A DNA stretch of 64,000 nt from Vibrio sp. STUT-A11 (GCF_026000435.1 NZ_AP026764.1:1488001-1552000), one strand, 5' to 3'. Numbered from the stretch's first letter, positions 18,507 through 28,378 are shown. Translations and numbers: made by a program. The notes: generated from the letters alone by a model not told the origin.

Positions 18507-18758
18507 CTACTTCATTGTCACTTTACCACCAATCATTTTATATGCTGGTGTGCCTCTTACCAGTGTGTCTCTCGCAAACTCTTGCTGGCAACCCGGGCAA
18601 ATACAAGGTGTTTGCGTGAAGTCTTCCACAATGCGCTCTTTAAAACATTTCACCAACGCGCCTTTACCACCTTTACGGTATTTAAACAGCTGGGTTTTAC
18701 ATTTTGCGCAATAAATCTCGACGGTTTTCGTCGGCTGTTTTTTATTCGGTTTTGCCAT
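18507..18758 (-). CDS. Small zinc-ribbon protein, family not recognised
   Basis: This 83-residue basic protein has two Cys pairs, YCAKCKTQ near the start and CICPGCQQEF in the second half, plus a single Cys between them, a typical zinc-ribbon layout. It is rich in lysine and could bind nucleic acid or a protein partner. Its start overlaps the 3' end of the SgrR-like gene by 17 bases and cutA follows closely, so all three are probably translated from one mRNA. Confidence 0.8.
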   Translation of the reverse strand: MAKPNKKQPTKTVEIYCAKCKTQLFKYRKGGKGALVKCFKERIVEDFTQTPCICPGCQQEFARDTLVRGTPAYKMIGGKVTMK

Positions 18759-20463
18759 CGTTATCTATAACTTCTTTGGGGATATCTGGCTTTACCCATA
18801 CGTTACTAAAATCAAACCAACCTAAAGCGTTGCATTTCGCGTTTTGTAATGCGCCGCTATGATCTTTGTTCACGCCCAGCCAGCAATGGAACATAGGAAC
18901 CACCTGATGACTTTTGACTAACTGTCTACCAAGTTCACGAGCAGGAAACTCTGGATATACGCCTGCACGCCATTGATCAACAAGTGCAGCCCAATCGGCA
19001 AAGTCATAACTGGAGCTAAACGTCTCAATGTCACTGTAGTCCAGCAGCCAACCAGCGAGCGCATCATCTCGATTCGTAGCGATACCCATCGCTTTAATCC
19101 AAATGTCTACTGCGTTTGGCTCTGGCGGCTGGCTATCATATCGAATGAACTCAACTTCGATACCATGAGGCTTCAGGAGACTCTTGATGGCTTTAGCAAT
19201 AACAGGAAACATTGGGTGTTTCTTTTGATACGCAACAGAGATGATTTTCCCCTGCTGAGGCACACTACCCGCTTGTGTTGGTCTTAAATCAATCCAGCCC
19301 GGTTTGATCCCAAAAGCTTGTAACACTCCAAGCTCTATGACTTTATCTTGTGGTACATGTGTGTATATCTGGTGACTGTTTAACACCTGACTTAAAAGCT
19401 CGGCCCATCTTGGATCTTTGGCTATGCCTGTATTCTTGTTGAGTAACAAAAATGTACAGCCAGGATCCAGCTCCACCTCATCGGTTGAAGCATGCTTGTT
19501 CATCTGAGGTTTGGATAAACTTGGGTAAACCATGGATGAGTAGGCTTCATCTATCACCCACACCTCAACTTGATCCAGTAAAGGCCGTAAGCCGAAATAG
19601 CCATCGAACGCGGTCAGAATAAGACGCTTATCATCGTTCACTTTAACCTGAAAAGGGCCAGTTCCTATGGGTTTTCTATCAAACTCCTCTGAACGCTGCG
19701 CCTTAGGTAATAGGATTTTGGCTTGAGATTCACTTAGTGCAAGTGGCAAATAACGGTCTGGACGCATTAGCTCAATATCGACAGTCCAAGGCAGTGGTGA
19801 TGATACTTTCGCTATATGAGCAAAGAGATTTAAACTGCTAAGCGCACGAACACTTTCCAATACACAGTCCGTAGTAAGAAGCTCACCGTTATGAAAACGC
19901 ACGCCTCGGCGTAAATAAAAACGCCAGTGTGTATCACTTAACGACTCCCAGGTATGAGCCAGGTCGGGCTTAAGCTGTTCATTTTCATCAAGTCGAGTCA
20001 GGCCACTAAAAACTTGTCTGGCGATATGTTGTTCTGAACGACGCATTGGCTTTTGTGGATTGAGCATGGACAGTGGGCGATAATACGGCAAACGGATAAC
20101 TTGCTCACCTTGGCTGTGCTGAAGCCCTAAATAGCCTTGAATTACCTGAGTGAGTTTGGTTGCGTCGTTGTCTAACGCTTCCAACGCTTGGCCAATTTTG
20201 CCTTCGTCTAAGTAGCGTCTTGCTAGATTCTCACTAACATCACTACGACTGCGCTTGAACACCAGTTTTGAGAGTTTTCCTCGGCCAGCAGCAGGATGCC
20301 ACTCAATCCAACCCTCTTCTTCTAGTTTATTGAGAACAATTCGGGCATTACGACGCGTACAAAAAAGCGTTTCAGTAATATCTTCAAGCTGAACTTCCGT
20401 ATCGTTTCCAGAAAATTTTTCAAATAGTGTTTCAAACTGAACACGTAGTCGCGGACTACTCAT
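18742..20463 (-). CDS. SgrR-type transcriptional regulator (winged HTH plus solute-binding-protein domain)
   Basis: The 573-residue protein combines an N-terminal SgrR_N DNA-binding region (about 1-110, with LFCTRRNARIVLNKLEEEGWIEW) and an extracellular-solute-binding-protein family 5 domain (about 160-560). In E. coli SgrR senses sugar-phosphate stress and activates the small RNA SgrS. Here no SgrS-like RNA was seen next to it, so only the architecture is certain. It is cytoplasmic, with no signal peptide in spite of its periplasmic-binding-protein fold. It heads an operon with a zinc-ribbon protein and cutA. Confidence 0.87.
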   Translation of the reverse strand: MSSPRLRVQFETLFEKFSGNDTEVQLEDITETLFCTRRNARIVLNKLEEEGWIEWHPAAGRGKLSKLVFKRSRSDVSENLARRYLDEGKIGQALEALDNDATKLTQVIQGYLGLQHSQGEQVIRLPYYRPLSMLNPQKPMRRSEQHIARQVFSGLTRLDENEQLKPDLAHTWESLSDTHWRFYLRRGVRFHNGELLTTDCVLESVRALSSLNLFAHIAKVSSPLPWTVDIELMRPDRYLPLALSESQAKILLPKAQRSEEFDRKPIGTGPFQVKVNDDKRLILTAFDGYFGLRPLLDQVEVWVIDEAYSSMVYPSLSKPQMNKHASTDEVELDPGCTFLLLNKNTGIAKDPRWAELLSQVLNSHQIYTHVPQDKVIELGVLQAFGIKPGWIDLRPTQAGSVPQQGKIISVAYQKKHPMFPVIAKAIKSLLKPHGIEVEFIRYDSQPPEPNAVDIWIKAMGIATNRDDALAGWLLDYSDIETFSSSYDFADWAALVDQWRAGVYPEFPARELGRQLVKSHQVVPMFHCWLGVNKDHSGALQNAKCNALGWFDFSNVWVKPDIPKEVIDNDGKTE

Positions 20464-20542
20464 AAAGAGGAAAATCTTGTTTAGAGGTCAATAAGACAAG
20501 TTTCCTCATTTTTATGAAAAAGTGCAAATTTAGATGGGTGAT

Positions 20543-20776
20543 TTATTGAATATCCAAACCAATTTCATGTGAAAGCTCAGTTAATTGCGAGTCGTTATCC
20601 AGCTTTATAGACCATTTACATTCCGCTCCGTGACACAAAACGACATTAGCCCCTCTGCCGAGAAGTTGAATCGCGTCGGTCTGAGCCTGTAGCGTGACCA
20701 TTGAAGCACCATTTAATTTAATGACGACTTCGCGCTGGGTCGCGATGATTTTACCCAGTGAAAATTCAATCACCAT
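20543..20776 (-). CDS. DUF3389 family protein
   Basis: The 77-residue protein starts MVIEFSLGKIIATQREVVIK and has the short beta-rich pattern I associate with DUF3389, found mainly in Vibrionaceae. It lies 12 bases behind menI on the same strand and is probably in the same operon. No function is known to me. Confidence 0.7.
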   Translation of the reverse strand: MVIEFSLGKIIATQREVVIKLNGASMVTLQAQTDAIQLLGRGANVVLCHGAECKWSIKLDNDSQLTELSHEIGLDIQ

Positions 20777-20788
20777 CTTGGCTTATAC

Positions 20789-21217
20789 TCACTTCGATTT
20801 TTGCTGTTTCACAGCGATAGTTAAACGACTGGTACAAACTAAACGATCACGCTCGTCGGTAATATTGATCTGCCAAACCTGAGTTGACACACCCAAATGC
20901 AATGGCTTAGCCGTACCTATAACATAGCCACTGCGCATCGCTCTGACATGGTTAGCATTGATATCCAAACCAACGCAGTAGCTCCCTTCGCTCACACAGA
21001 AGTTTGCAGCGACAGACCCGAGCGTTTCCGCAAGTACAACAGAAGCGCCTCCATGCAACAGCCCTAATGGTTGATGGGTAATACTGCACACGGGCATGGT
21101 GGCGCTAATGGAGTCTTCTGTGAATTCGGTATATTCAATTTGTAAATGCTCCATCATGGTATTTTTTGACGTTGCATTAAGTATCTCTACACTGATTGGC
21201 TTTTTCCAAATGCTCAT
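20789..21217 (-). CDS. menI: Hotdog-fold thioesterase, MenI/YdiI type
   Basis: The 142-residue protein closely follows E. coli YdiI/MenI, which hydrolyses 1,4-dihydroxy-2-naphthoyl-CoA in menaquinone synthesis. Shared segments include LNATSKNTMMEHL, THQPLGLLHGGASVVLAETLGS with the catalytic Glu, and GTAKPLHLG. Related enzymes of this fold also act on enterobactin synthetase-bound acyl groups (EntH), so the exact substrate is an inference from similarity. It is the first gene of a two-gene operon with the DUF3389 protein. Confidence 0.88.
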   Translation of the reverse strand: MSIWKKPISVEILNATSKNTMMEHLQIEYTEFTEDSISATMPVCSITHQPLGLLHGGASVVLAETLGSVAANFCVSEGSYCVGLDINANHVRAMRSGYVIGTAKPLHLGVSTQVWQINITDERDRLVCTSRLTIAVKQQKSK

Positions 21218-21386
21218 TTTGTGCTCTTATTTTTAAAGTGTTGGTAATTATGGATTAGGGATGAGGTAGCATAGTCGGTATCGAGCCTAAACTTCAAGAT
21301 ATTCTCCAAGTGCCAGATGCACTTTTATCAGCGATAATTACGTATATACTGTTGAACGAAATAGAAATAAATGTGTGGAACCAAAT

Positions 21387-22175
21387 ATGAAGGTATGGAT
21401 TAAAGCTTCTGCTCTGTTGGCCGTTGCAGGTTTAACCGCTTGTAGTGCCTCTCCTACTGGTCGTAATCAGCTTTTGATGTTTTCTGATCAAGAGATGTCT
21501 TCTCTCGGAGCGAAATCTTTCGACCAAATGAAGAAAGACATTCCAATTAGCAAAGACAAAAAGGTCAATGCTTACGTGCAGTGTGTGGCTAAACACGTGA
21601 CAGATGTCATTCCGCCACAAACGGGATTCCAGAATTGGGAAGTCGTCGTGTTTGACAGTGAACAAGTCAACGCCTTTGCCCTGCCTGGCGGAAAGATTGG
21701 TGTCTATACCGGGCTTCTTGGTGTCGCGAAAAACCAGGCTCAGTTGGCAACTGTCATTGGTCACGAAGTCGCACACGTTCTGGCAGACCACAGTAATGAA
21801 CGTTTATCCCAAAGCCAACTAGCTAACGCAGGTCTATCGCTGGCAAATATTGCCATTGGTGCTTCAGAATATAAGCAATATCAAGAAATGACGATGGCAG
21901 CATTAGGTGCTGGTGTCCAATACGGTGTGATTTTACCATACGGAAGAACTCAGGAATCTGAGGCGGATGTTGTTGGCCTCGATTACATGGCAAAAGCCGG
22001 TTTCGATCCAAATCAAAGCATTGCGTTGTGGAAAAACATGAGTGCAGCATCGGGTGGCGCTCAACCGCCAGAGTTTTTCTCCACTCACCCTTCGCACAGT
22101 ACGCGTATTAAAGAACTACAAGAGACAATAACAAAGTTGCCTAATTACAACGTTAAAGCGCCGAAGTGTGGCTAA
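21387..22175 (+). CDS. M48-family metalloprotease lipoprotein
   Basis: From ATG 21387 the protein has a lipoprotein signal sequence ending in LTAC, placing it in the cell envelope. The zinc-binding HExxH is present in VIGHEVAHVLADH and the third ligand is the Glu in QESEADVVGLDYM. This is the Oma1/BepA/LoiP group of M48 peptidases, which handle damaged or misassembled envelope proteins. A GTG at 21375 would add four residues before the signal peptide; the ATG gives a cleaner lipoprotein start. A strong terminator follows. Confidence 0.9.
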   Translation: MKVWIKASALLAVAGLTACSASPTGRNQLLMFSDQEMSSLGAKSFDQMKKDIPISKDKKVNAYVQCVAKHVTDVIPPQTGFQNWEVVVFDSEQVNAFALPGGKIGVYTGLLGVAKNQAQLATVIGHEVAHVLADHSNERLSQSQLANAGLSLANIAIGASEYKQYQEMTMAALGAGVQYGVILPYGRTQESEADVVGLDYMAKAGFDPNQSIALWKNMSAASGGAQPPEFFSTHPSHSTRIKELQETITKLPNYNVKAPKCG

Positions 22176-22209
22176 CCGCGATTAAGAAAGTAAGTTGTTG
22201 CGAACACTA

Positions 22210-22235
22210 AAAAAGCTCCATTGTGGAGCTTTTTT
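22210..22235. terminator. Bidirectional terminator
   Basis: AAAAAGCTCCA, a 3-nt loop and TGGAGCTTTTT form an 11-bp stem with A and T runs on either side, between the convergent M48 and M50 protease genes. Confidence 0.9.
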
Positions 22236-22253
22236 AACATTCGGCGTTAGAGG

Positions 22254-23336
22254 TTAAGTTCCTAAAATCTGCATCGGTAAACTGAGTAAACTATCTCCGA
22301 GGCTCGCGAAATACCAAATAATAGCTACGAAACCACCAACAGATGCGATATACCAGGCAAAAGAGAATAATTGACCGTAACGGGTTAGTGGCAATAAGTG
22401 GCTATGGTGACGTGTCCGCCATTCCATCACCACTTCTAACATCCCCATAATTAATAGAAATCCAAGCAAAGCTAATCCAAATGAATAGCTGAGTACAACA
22501 CCAAATATCGCTGTCACTATACTGCCCGCTAACCCAACCCAGGTGTTCATTGAGAAGGTTATGCTTTTGAGAACATGCCCGCCGTCTAAAGGCAAGATTG
22601 GCAATAAATTGAATAGGTTTAATAGCGCGTTAAATACCGCGAGACCAGCGAAGATCATTTCGCCAGTCACCCAATACAGGATGGTAAAAATAATACTCAA
22701 TACCAAACCCAAAAACGGCCCCATAATGGAGATAACCATATCCTGCCAGCGGGTGTTAATTTTGTCATCACTTAGTGCGAGCCCACCCAGAAATGGAATC
22801 AGGTAAATGCCTTTGGTTTTCATACCAAAGTATTTCATCGCTTTAATGTGTCCCCACTCGTGAAACATCAAACAAGCAATCAGCGCGAGAGCAAACTCGA
22901 TTGAGAACAACCAAGAGTATGCGGCCAGACTAGCGGAAGCTAATGCAACTTTAATCACTTTTGCGCTTTTCAGTGCTTTCATACCCAGAGATACGATACC
23001 AATTAGGCTAAAGCGCTTTTCACTTGGGGGTGTAACTTGTGGCGTCTGACGCTCGATGTCTTTTTCATTACGAGAGCCACTCGTCACTAGCGTGTCATTC
23101 ATCGTGACCTGATAAGACAAACTGAATGGCTGCCACTGCACCGTACAACCGAGCTCACACTGCAAAACCTCATCACCTGCAACGAGTTTAAATAGATGTT
23201 TACTTTCCTCAGATTCACTTTCATTGGCATCAATTTGAGAGACTAATGTGTTGTCCCAATACAACTGCTGCCATCCCGCCATTGATCCTTCCAACCTGAG
23301 TGGTCGACCTAAAAATTCAATATGTAGTAATTCCAA
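22254..23336 (-). CDS. M50-family membrane metalloprotease (site-2 protease fold)
   Basis: The 360-residue protein has a cytoplasmic-looking N-terminal region of about 110 residues and then several membrane segments. The zinc-binding motif FHEWGH is at H159-H163 and the third ligand in LPLDGGH is D251. This is the intramembrane protease layout of SpoIVFB-like or Rip-like enzymes, but lacks the PDZ domain of RseP, so it is not the sigma-E protease. The substrate is unknown. Confidence 0.87.
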   Translation of the reverse strand: MELLHIEFLGRPLRLEGSMAGWQQLYWDNTLVSQIDANESESEESKHLFKLVAGDEVLQCELGCTVQWQPFSLSYQVTMNDTLVTSGSRNEKDIERQTPQVTPPSEKRFSLIGIVSLGMKALKSAKVIKVALASASLAAYSWLFSIEFALALIACLMFHEWGHIKAMKYFGMKTKGIYLIPFLGGLALSDDKINTRWQDMVISIMGPFLGLVLSIIFTILYWVTGEMIFAGLAVFNALLNLFNLLPILPLDGGHVLKSITFSMNTWVGLAGSIVTAIFGVVLSYSFGLALLGFLLIMGMLEVVMEWRTRHHSHLLPLTRYGQLFSFAWYIASVGGFVAIIWYFASLGDSLLSLPMQILGT

Positions 23337-23450
23337 CGTGTTCTAGCCTAGTGACCTGAAAATACTAAGTTTAACAGAGGTTACATGGCTTGGGTAAAAA
23401 CCGAATGTTAGCTATTTGAACGCAATTTACCCATTAGCGTTACGAAATAT

Positions 23451-23467
23451 TTCTGGTCTAACCATTC
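23451..23467. promoter_or_regulatory. Possible FadR operator upstream of fadL
   Basis: TTCTGGTCTAACCATTC in the 353-base region before fadL resembles FadR operators such as that of E. coli fadL, sharing the CTGGTC-x-(A/G)ACC core. FadR control of fadL genes is known in E. coli and Vibrio. The rest of the region is AT-rich and showed no small gene. Confidence 0.45.
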
Positions 23468-23689
23468 ACTAAGAAAATACATAGTTAATACATGATATTA
23501 CCTCTCATCATTTGACCTATATATCAAATTTCAAAAACAAATCCACCTCAATCTTTGACAATTAATTAAACATGCGTTTAACATTGCATTTACATTATAA
23601 ATAACTTTAATAACAAAAAAGCAATCTAATCACCACACAACAATTAAAAGGACTACGGTCTAGCTAAAGACACCCTAGGAGGGTCAAGG

Positions 23690-24931
23690 ATGAACAAAAA
23701 GCGCTGCTCTCTGCTGACAATATCAATATTGTTTGCGTGTAATGCCCAGTCAGCGGGCTTTCAAGTTGTTGAACACTCAGCATCTGGTCTTGGTCGAGCA
23801 TTTTCAGGCGAAGCCGCTGTCGCAGACAATGCCAGTGTCCTGGCACGAAATCCGGCGGCCATGACGCTTTTTAAACAAGCTCAATTTTCAGGCGCGATCA
23901 GCGTCATTGACCCTGAAGTGGATATTTATGACACTTTTAATGACGAACACTCAAAAGATATCGCACCTGTAGCCCTGGTACCGGCTGGTTACTATGTGAG
24001 CCCAATCAACGACAAGTTCGCTTGGGGCATCGGCATGTTTACAACCTATGGTGTTGCGACGGACTACCCAGAAGACATCTCTGCTGGCGATCTGGCGGGT
24101 TATACATCATTGATATCGGTTAATATAAACCCGAACCTTGCATATCGTATTAATGATGCATTTAGTATCGCTGGCGGTGTTAGCCTTGTTTATGCAGAAG
24201 CGGAGTTAACACGCCATAAAGGGGCTTTAGCTCCGTTGTTTGGACCGGGAAGCCAAACCTCAGACAAACTGATCGGCATGGAAGGTGAGACATTTTCTTG
24301 GGGTTGGAACCTAGGTGCTCTCTATGAAATTAATGAGAATCACCGCTTTGGTTTCGGTTACCGTTCTAAAGTCGAACTAGATTTTGATGATGGTGAATTC
24401 AGTAGCTACGACTCTGGCATCGCAACTGCCGCGAAAGTTGACGGACGTATAAAGATCAAGCTGCCTTCCATTTTTGAGCTATCAGGTTTCCATCAAGTCA
24501 ATGACCAATGGGCGTTTCACTACAGTTGGATGTTAACCAACTGGAGCAAATTTACTGAACTACGTGCGACCAGTGATCAATGTAATGGCGGCGTGTGTTT
24601 CAATAAACAGGAAAAATATGATGACAATAACCGCTATTCGATAGGTGCAACTTACACGCTCAATCCTAACTGGACATTCCGAGCGGGTGTTGCTTACGAC
24701 GAACAAGCAGGTAAGCCAACATTGAGTATTCCAGATACAGACCGCTACTGGTACAGCGCTGGTTTAACTTATGCGTGGAGCGACAACCTGACTTTCGATG
24801 CCGGTTTTGCTCTAGTTCAATTTGACGACAACTCTTTCACCGAAACTAATGCGTCAGGTCAAGAACTCACGTTTGACGCGGATGGCGCTGCATATATCAG
24901 TTCAGTACAAATGAATTACACCTTCAATTAG
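23690..24931 (+). CDS. fadL: Outer-membrane long-chain fatty acid transporter FadL
   Basis: FadL is a beta-barrel that takes long-chain fatty acids across the outer membrane. The 413-residue protein has a signal peptide ending near QSAGFQ; mature FadL proteins typically begin AGFQ. It then shows SASGLGRAFSGEAAVADNAS and RNPAAM, the hatch-domain NPA motif. A strong GGAGGG precedes the ATG. The lipase gene follows 21 bases behind, so FadL can import fatty acids that the lipase releases at the cell surface. Vibrio genomes carry several FadL copies; this one is the lipase-linked copy. Confidence 0.95.
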   Translation: MNKKRCSLLTISILFACNAQSAGFQVVEHSASGLGRAFSGEAAVADNASVLARNPAAMTLFKQAQFSGAISVIDPEVDIYDTFNDEHSKDIAPVALVPAGYYVSPINDKFAWGIGMFTTYGVATDYPEDISAGDLAGYTSLISVNINPNLAYRINDAFSIAGGVSLVYAEAELTRHKGALAPLFGPGSQTSDKLIGMEGETFSWGWNLGALYEINENHRFGFGYRSKVELDFDDGEFSSYDSGIATAAKVDGRIKIKLPSIFELSGFHQVNDQWAFHYSWMLTNWSKFTELRATSDQCNGGVCFNKQEKYDDNNRYSIGATYTLNPNWTFRAGVAYDEQAGKPTLSIPDTDRYWYSAGLTYAWSDNLTFDAGFALVQFDDNSFTETNASGQELTFDADGAAYISSVQMNYTFN

Positions 24932-24952
24932 TAGGTTCAACGGAGTAAACCA

Positions 24953-27361
24953 ATGAAACATACTTTTAAATTATCTTTACTTTGTTCTGCGATCCTACTG
25001 GCTGGCTGTGGTGACGAATCCGGTAGTCAAGGCACATCGGCACAAGTAGGTTTTGAATCAGCCGTTCAGGCATTACTTGAACGTCAAACGTCGATACAAT
25101 TTACCCTACAAGGCGCTAATGCTGCAGTTCCAACTCCATCTTATCTACTGATGGATTCGACCGATGGTACTTTAGGGATACCGACAGAAGGCGATAACGC
25201 ACTTACCAACCCGAAAGCCTCCATGAACACGATGGATGGATGGTCAACTTCAATGCCCATCGTATTAAACTTCGACGGCGATGGTTTTTCATCAGGTATG
25301 GTGACGTCGGGTGTACAAGTCATCAAAATCAATACGCGCCTGACAGATTGGGACGGTACCAGCAATCCGATCGAAGAAGTTCTTACGCTCGGCACGGATT
25401 ACGTTGTACAAACCAATGGCAATTCGCTTTACATTCAGTTTATGGATTCGCTGGACGAATCAAGTGAATATATTTTTGCAGTAACGCAAGACATCACCGA
25501 TGTTAATGGTGAACCAATCGGCACCTCTTCGAGCTACGCTACCGCGAAAAGTAAGGAGGTCGTGTACGAAACTGGCGATCTTGCTTCTGTCCAAGCGGTG
25601 ACAACGGCAGTTGAAGGTATTTTGGGCTTAGCAAACGTTAACTCTGATGATATCGTCTACTCATCTTGGTTTAGCACTCAATCTGTCGGCGAAACACTTG
25701 CCGCAGTTAAAGGTATGACGGCAACGGGATTCTCTACCGGTGCAAACACGCTCAATGACGTTTACAAAGCGGATTCAAATGACAACTCAGTTGATCTCAA
25801 TGCCGCTTATACCATGACGTTTGGTACGACTGAAGATTTTGTAACTGCTCTGGATAGTGATCAGGATTTCAATCAATACGTTAGTGACCTAGACGCAGCT
25901 AAGACAGCGATAAAAGGCCTCTACAACGCTTCAGGTGCTAGCGTGAATGTCACTCAAGGCTCAGTAAAGCTCCCTTACTACCTTGAAAAAGGCGCAGATT
26001 GGAACATGCAACCAATGGTTTCTGCAATGCCAAGCCTTGCGAAACTTAGCGCAGCTCTCGCCGATCCAAACGAACAAGCGAACATGGTTCAGCAGCTCTC
26101 TACCGGTGTTTTTGCAGAGAACCCTGTGGATGTGACGAAGTTGGCAAGTGATCCTACGGAACAGCTTAAGCTGGTTGGTTCTACGCTGTATCTAAGCGAC
26201 GGTAGCCAATTAGACAGTGAACGTATTATTACGCGATACTCTCCTGTACCTGTAGTCAAGTCTCTTGAAGATGTTGAGTTTCTTCTCTTCACGCCGCAAT
26301 CAGGTGTCGCAACAGACATTGTGGTTTATCAACATGGAATCACGTCATCAAAAGAAACGGCCTATGCATTTGCCTACAACATGGTGAAAGCTGGGTTAGC
26401 CGTGATTGCGATAGACTTGCCTATTCATGGCACACGTAGTCTTGATGAACAACGTTCTGCAAATGCAAACGCGCTTGCTTACCTGAACCTGTCGAACTTA
26501 GCGGTGGCGCGTGACAACTTACGTCAAAGTGTGCTGGATGTTTTAGGTCTTCGTGCTAGCTTGGTGGTATCCGCACAAGGTGGCCTTTTAGCAAGTGGTC
26601 CTCTTCAGGGCTTCAACCCAATGTCAGGCTCGCAGGTTAAAATGCTCGGTCACTCTCTTGGTGGCATCGTAGGTACATCTGCGGTTGCAGCAGCCAATAA
26701 TTCTCTAGGTAGCCCAACGGCAGATGCGCTCTATTCATTTAGTGCGGCTTCTATCCAGAACTCAGGTGGCCAAATTGGTAACTTGTTACTTGGTTCTGAG
26801 AGATTCGGCCCTCAGATAAAACATAGCGTGGCCTACTCTGCTTCAGCAGATTACATGTCATATGCTGACGCACAATGTGCTGATTTAGATACTAAAACCT
26901 GTTATGAAAACTTTGAAGGGATGGCCACTGCAGATCAGCTAGCCGAGCTAAGTTCTGGCTTCTCTCAGTTCATCTACGCTGCCCAGACAACGCTTGATAC
27001 CGTTGACCCATTCACTAACGCTAGTGATTTGATGTCTTCAGGTACGCTATCAACGCCATTCTTTATGACAGAAACGGATGGCGATTCAGTCGTGCCAAAT
27101 AGCGTTGCTAACGCGCGATTCGCAGGCACAGAACCACTGGCTGAGAAACTTGGCTTAAAGGAAGTTAATAGTTTGGACACTTCAGTGTCAGCAACTGCAA
27201 GCTTCGTTCAGTTCAACTCAACAGCGACACACAGTACGTTTGCTTCACCAAGTGGCACCTTGGCTGATCTCGACCACCACGTCGAAATGCAAACAGAGAA
27301 CACCGATTTCCTGATGGATAATGTGTTAACTGGTGTCTCTAACACGTCAGTTCTGAAATAA
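24953..27361 (+). CDS. volA: Surface lipoprotein lysophospholipase, VolA-like
   Basis: The 802-residue protein has a lipoprotein signal with lipobox LLAGC at residues 15-19 and the lipase nucleophile motif GHSLGG near residue 565 in an alpha/beta-hydrolase domain (about 430-800). Its size, lipobox and linkage to FadL match VolA of V. cholerae, an outer-membrane-surface lysophospholipase A that lets cells use host lysophosphatidylcholine as a carbon source by releasing fatty acid for FadL. The N-terminal 400 residues form a family-specific region. Many databases would label it a Pla-1/cef-type extracellular lipase. Confidence 0.88.
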   Translation: MKHTFKLSLLCSAILLAGCGDESGSQGTSAQVGFESAVQALLERQTSIQFTLQGANAAVPTPSYLLMDSTDGTLGIPTEGDNALTNPKASMNTMDGWSTSMPIVLNFDGDGFSSGMVTSGVQVIKINTRLTDWDGTSNPIEEVLTLGTDYVVQTNGNSLYIQFMDSLDESSEYIFAVTQDITDVNGEPIGTSSSYATAKSKEVVYETGDLASVQAVTTAVEGILGLANVNSDDIVYSSWFSTQSVGETLAAVKGMTATGFSTGANTLNDVYKADSNDNSVDLNAAYTMTFGTTEDFVTALDSDQDFNQYVSDLDAAKTAIKGLYNASGASVNVTQGSVKLPYYLEKGADWNMQPMVSAMPSLAKLSAALADPNEQANMVQQLSTGVFAENPVDVTKLASDPTEQLKLVGSTLYLSDGSQLDSERIITRYSPVPVVKSLEDVEFLLFTPQSGVATDIVVYQHGITSSKETAYAFAYNMVKAGLAVIAIDLPIHGTRSLDEQRSANANALAYLNLSNLAVARDNLRQSVLDVLGLRASLVVSAQGGLLASGPLQGFNPMSGSQVKMLGHSLGGIVGTSAVAAANNSLGSPTADALYSFSAASIQNSGGQIGNLLLGSERFGPQIKHSVAYSASADYMSYADAQCADLDTKTCYENFEGMATADQLAELSSGFSQFIYAAQTTLDTVDPFTNASDLMSSGTLSTPFFMTETDGDSVVPNSVANARFAGTEPLAEKLGLKEVNSLDTSVSATASFVQFNSTATHSTFASPSGTLADLDHHVEMQTENTDFLMDNVLTGVSNTSVLK

Positions 27362-27407
27362 ACATCAGATGTAAAATCTAAGACTAAAATCCTACGTCTT
27401 GTTGTCA

Positions 27408-27442
27408 TGCCCTCAATAGTTGAGATTCAATTATTGGGGGCA
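27408..27442 (+). terminator. Terminator candidate after volA
   Basis: TGCCCTCAATA and TATTGGGGGCA form an 11-bp stem with one wobble pair and a 13-nt loop, about 50 bases past the stop. The T run is short. Confidence 0.55.
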
Positions 27443-27657
27443 TTTGCATGCCTGGGCTGCTTAAATACTCATAGCTGTCTATAGTTACGATGAACTTTCA
27501 TATTTCGACATCAATTTTATTACCAAATGTTTTACATATTTACATTAATCAGGTTGCAATATTGTAAAAACCAAACCTAAATTTCCTAACACCCTTTTAT
27601 TTATCAGGATAAAGTGGATAATACCGCCACAAAATAACATTACTAAGGTGAGTCCTT

Positions 27658-28215
27658 ATGTCTATCGAATCTACTTTGCTTGCACGCTGCGAGTCAAAAT
27701 GTGAACTATGTTCATCTGAATCTCCATTAACTGCTTACGCTGTTCCACCACACGGTAACGTAACAGTTGATACCGCTATTATGGTTTGTGACAAATGTCT
27801 AAGCGAGATCGAAGAACCTAAAGACATTAACCACTGGCGTTGCCTAAATGACAGCATGTGGAGCCAAGTGCCAGCAGTACAAGTAACGGCATGGCGTCAA
27901 CTGACTCGCCTAAACACTGAAAGCTGGGCTCAAGATGCTCTTGACATGATGTACATGGAAGAAGAGCAAATGAACTGGGCAATGAAGGGGATGTCTGACG
28001 ATGACAAAACTCTTGACTGTAACGGCACCGAACTTAAAAAAGGTGACGATGTAACGGTAATTAAAGATCTACCAGTTAAAGGCACAAACCAAGTGATTAA
28101 ACAAGGTACGGTTATCCGTGGTATCAGTCTTGGTGACGATCCAAAATTGGTTTCAGGTAAGGCAAACGGTGGTCAGTCTATGTATGTGATCGCAGAGTAC
28201 TGCCGTAAGAAGTAA
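27658..28215 (+). CDS. PhnA/YjdM-type zinc-ribbon protein
   Basis: The 185-residue protein has an N-terminal zinc ribbon (CESKCELC and CDKC) and a C-terminal PhnA domain: DCNGTELKKGDDVTVIKDLPVKG, split here by position, with the SH3-like strand pattern. E. coli YjdM, formerly called PhnA, is the closest named relative. Despite the old name, no phosphonate genes are nearby, and a phosphonate role should not be assumed. A strong terminator follows. Confidence 0.88.
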   Translation: MSIESTLLARCESKCELCSSESPLTAYAVPPHGNVTVDTAIMVCDKCLSEIEEPKDINHWRCLNDSMWSQVPAVQVTAWRQLTRLNTESWAQDALDMMYMEEEQMNWAMKGMSDDDKTLDCNGTELKKGDDVTVIKDLPVKGTNQVIKQGTVIRGISLGDDPKLVSGKANGGQSMYVIAEYCRKK

Positions 28216-28236
28216 TAGACGTTACTTTTATCGTAA

Positions 28237-28266
28237 AAACAGGGTTCCAGTCGGAACCCTGTTTTT
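28237..28266 (+). terminator. Terminator of the PhnA-type gene
   Basis: AAACAGGGTTCC, a 4-nt loop and GGAACCCTGTTT form a 12-bp perfect stem followed by Ts. Confidence 0.93.
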
Positions 28267-28332
28267 GTTTCAGGCGACGTCCTCTACGGATAGTGATATC
28301 ACATCGTAGTGACCATCAAATAATTACAAAAA

Positions 28333-28356
28333 AGCCAGCTATTAAGTAAGCTGGCT
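28333..28356 (-). terminator. Terminator of the small minus-strand gene
   Basis: AGCCAGCT, an 8-nt loop and AGCTGGCT form the stem, and on the minus strand it is followed by a run of six Ts. It lies 22 bases past the stop of the 63-residue protein gene. Confidence 0.85.
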
Positions 28357-28378
28357 CTGTTCATTTACTGTCTTCAGA

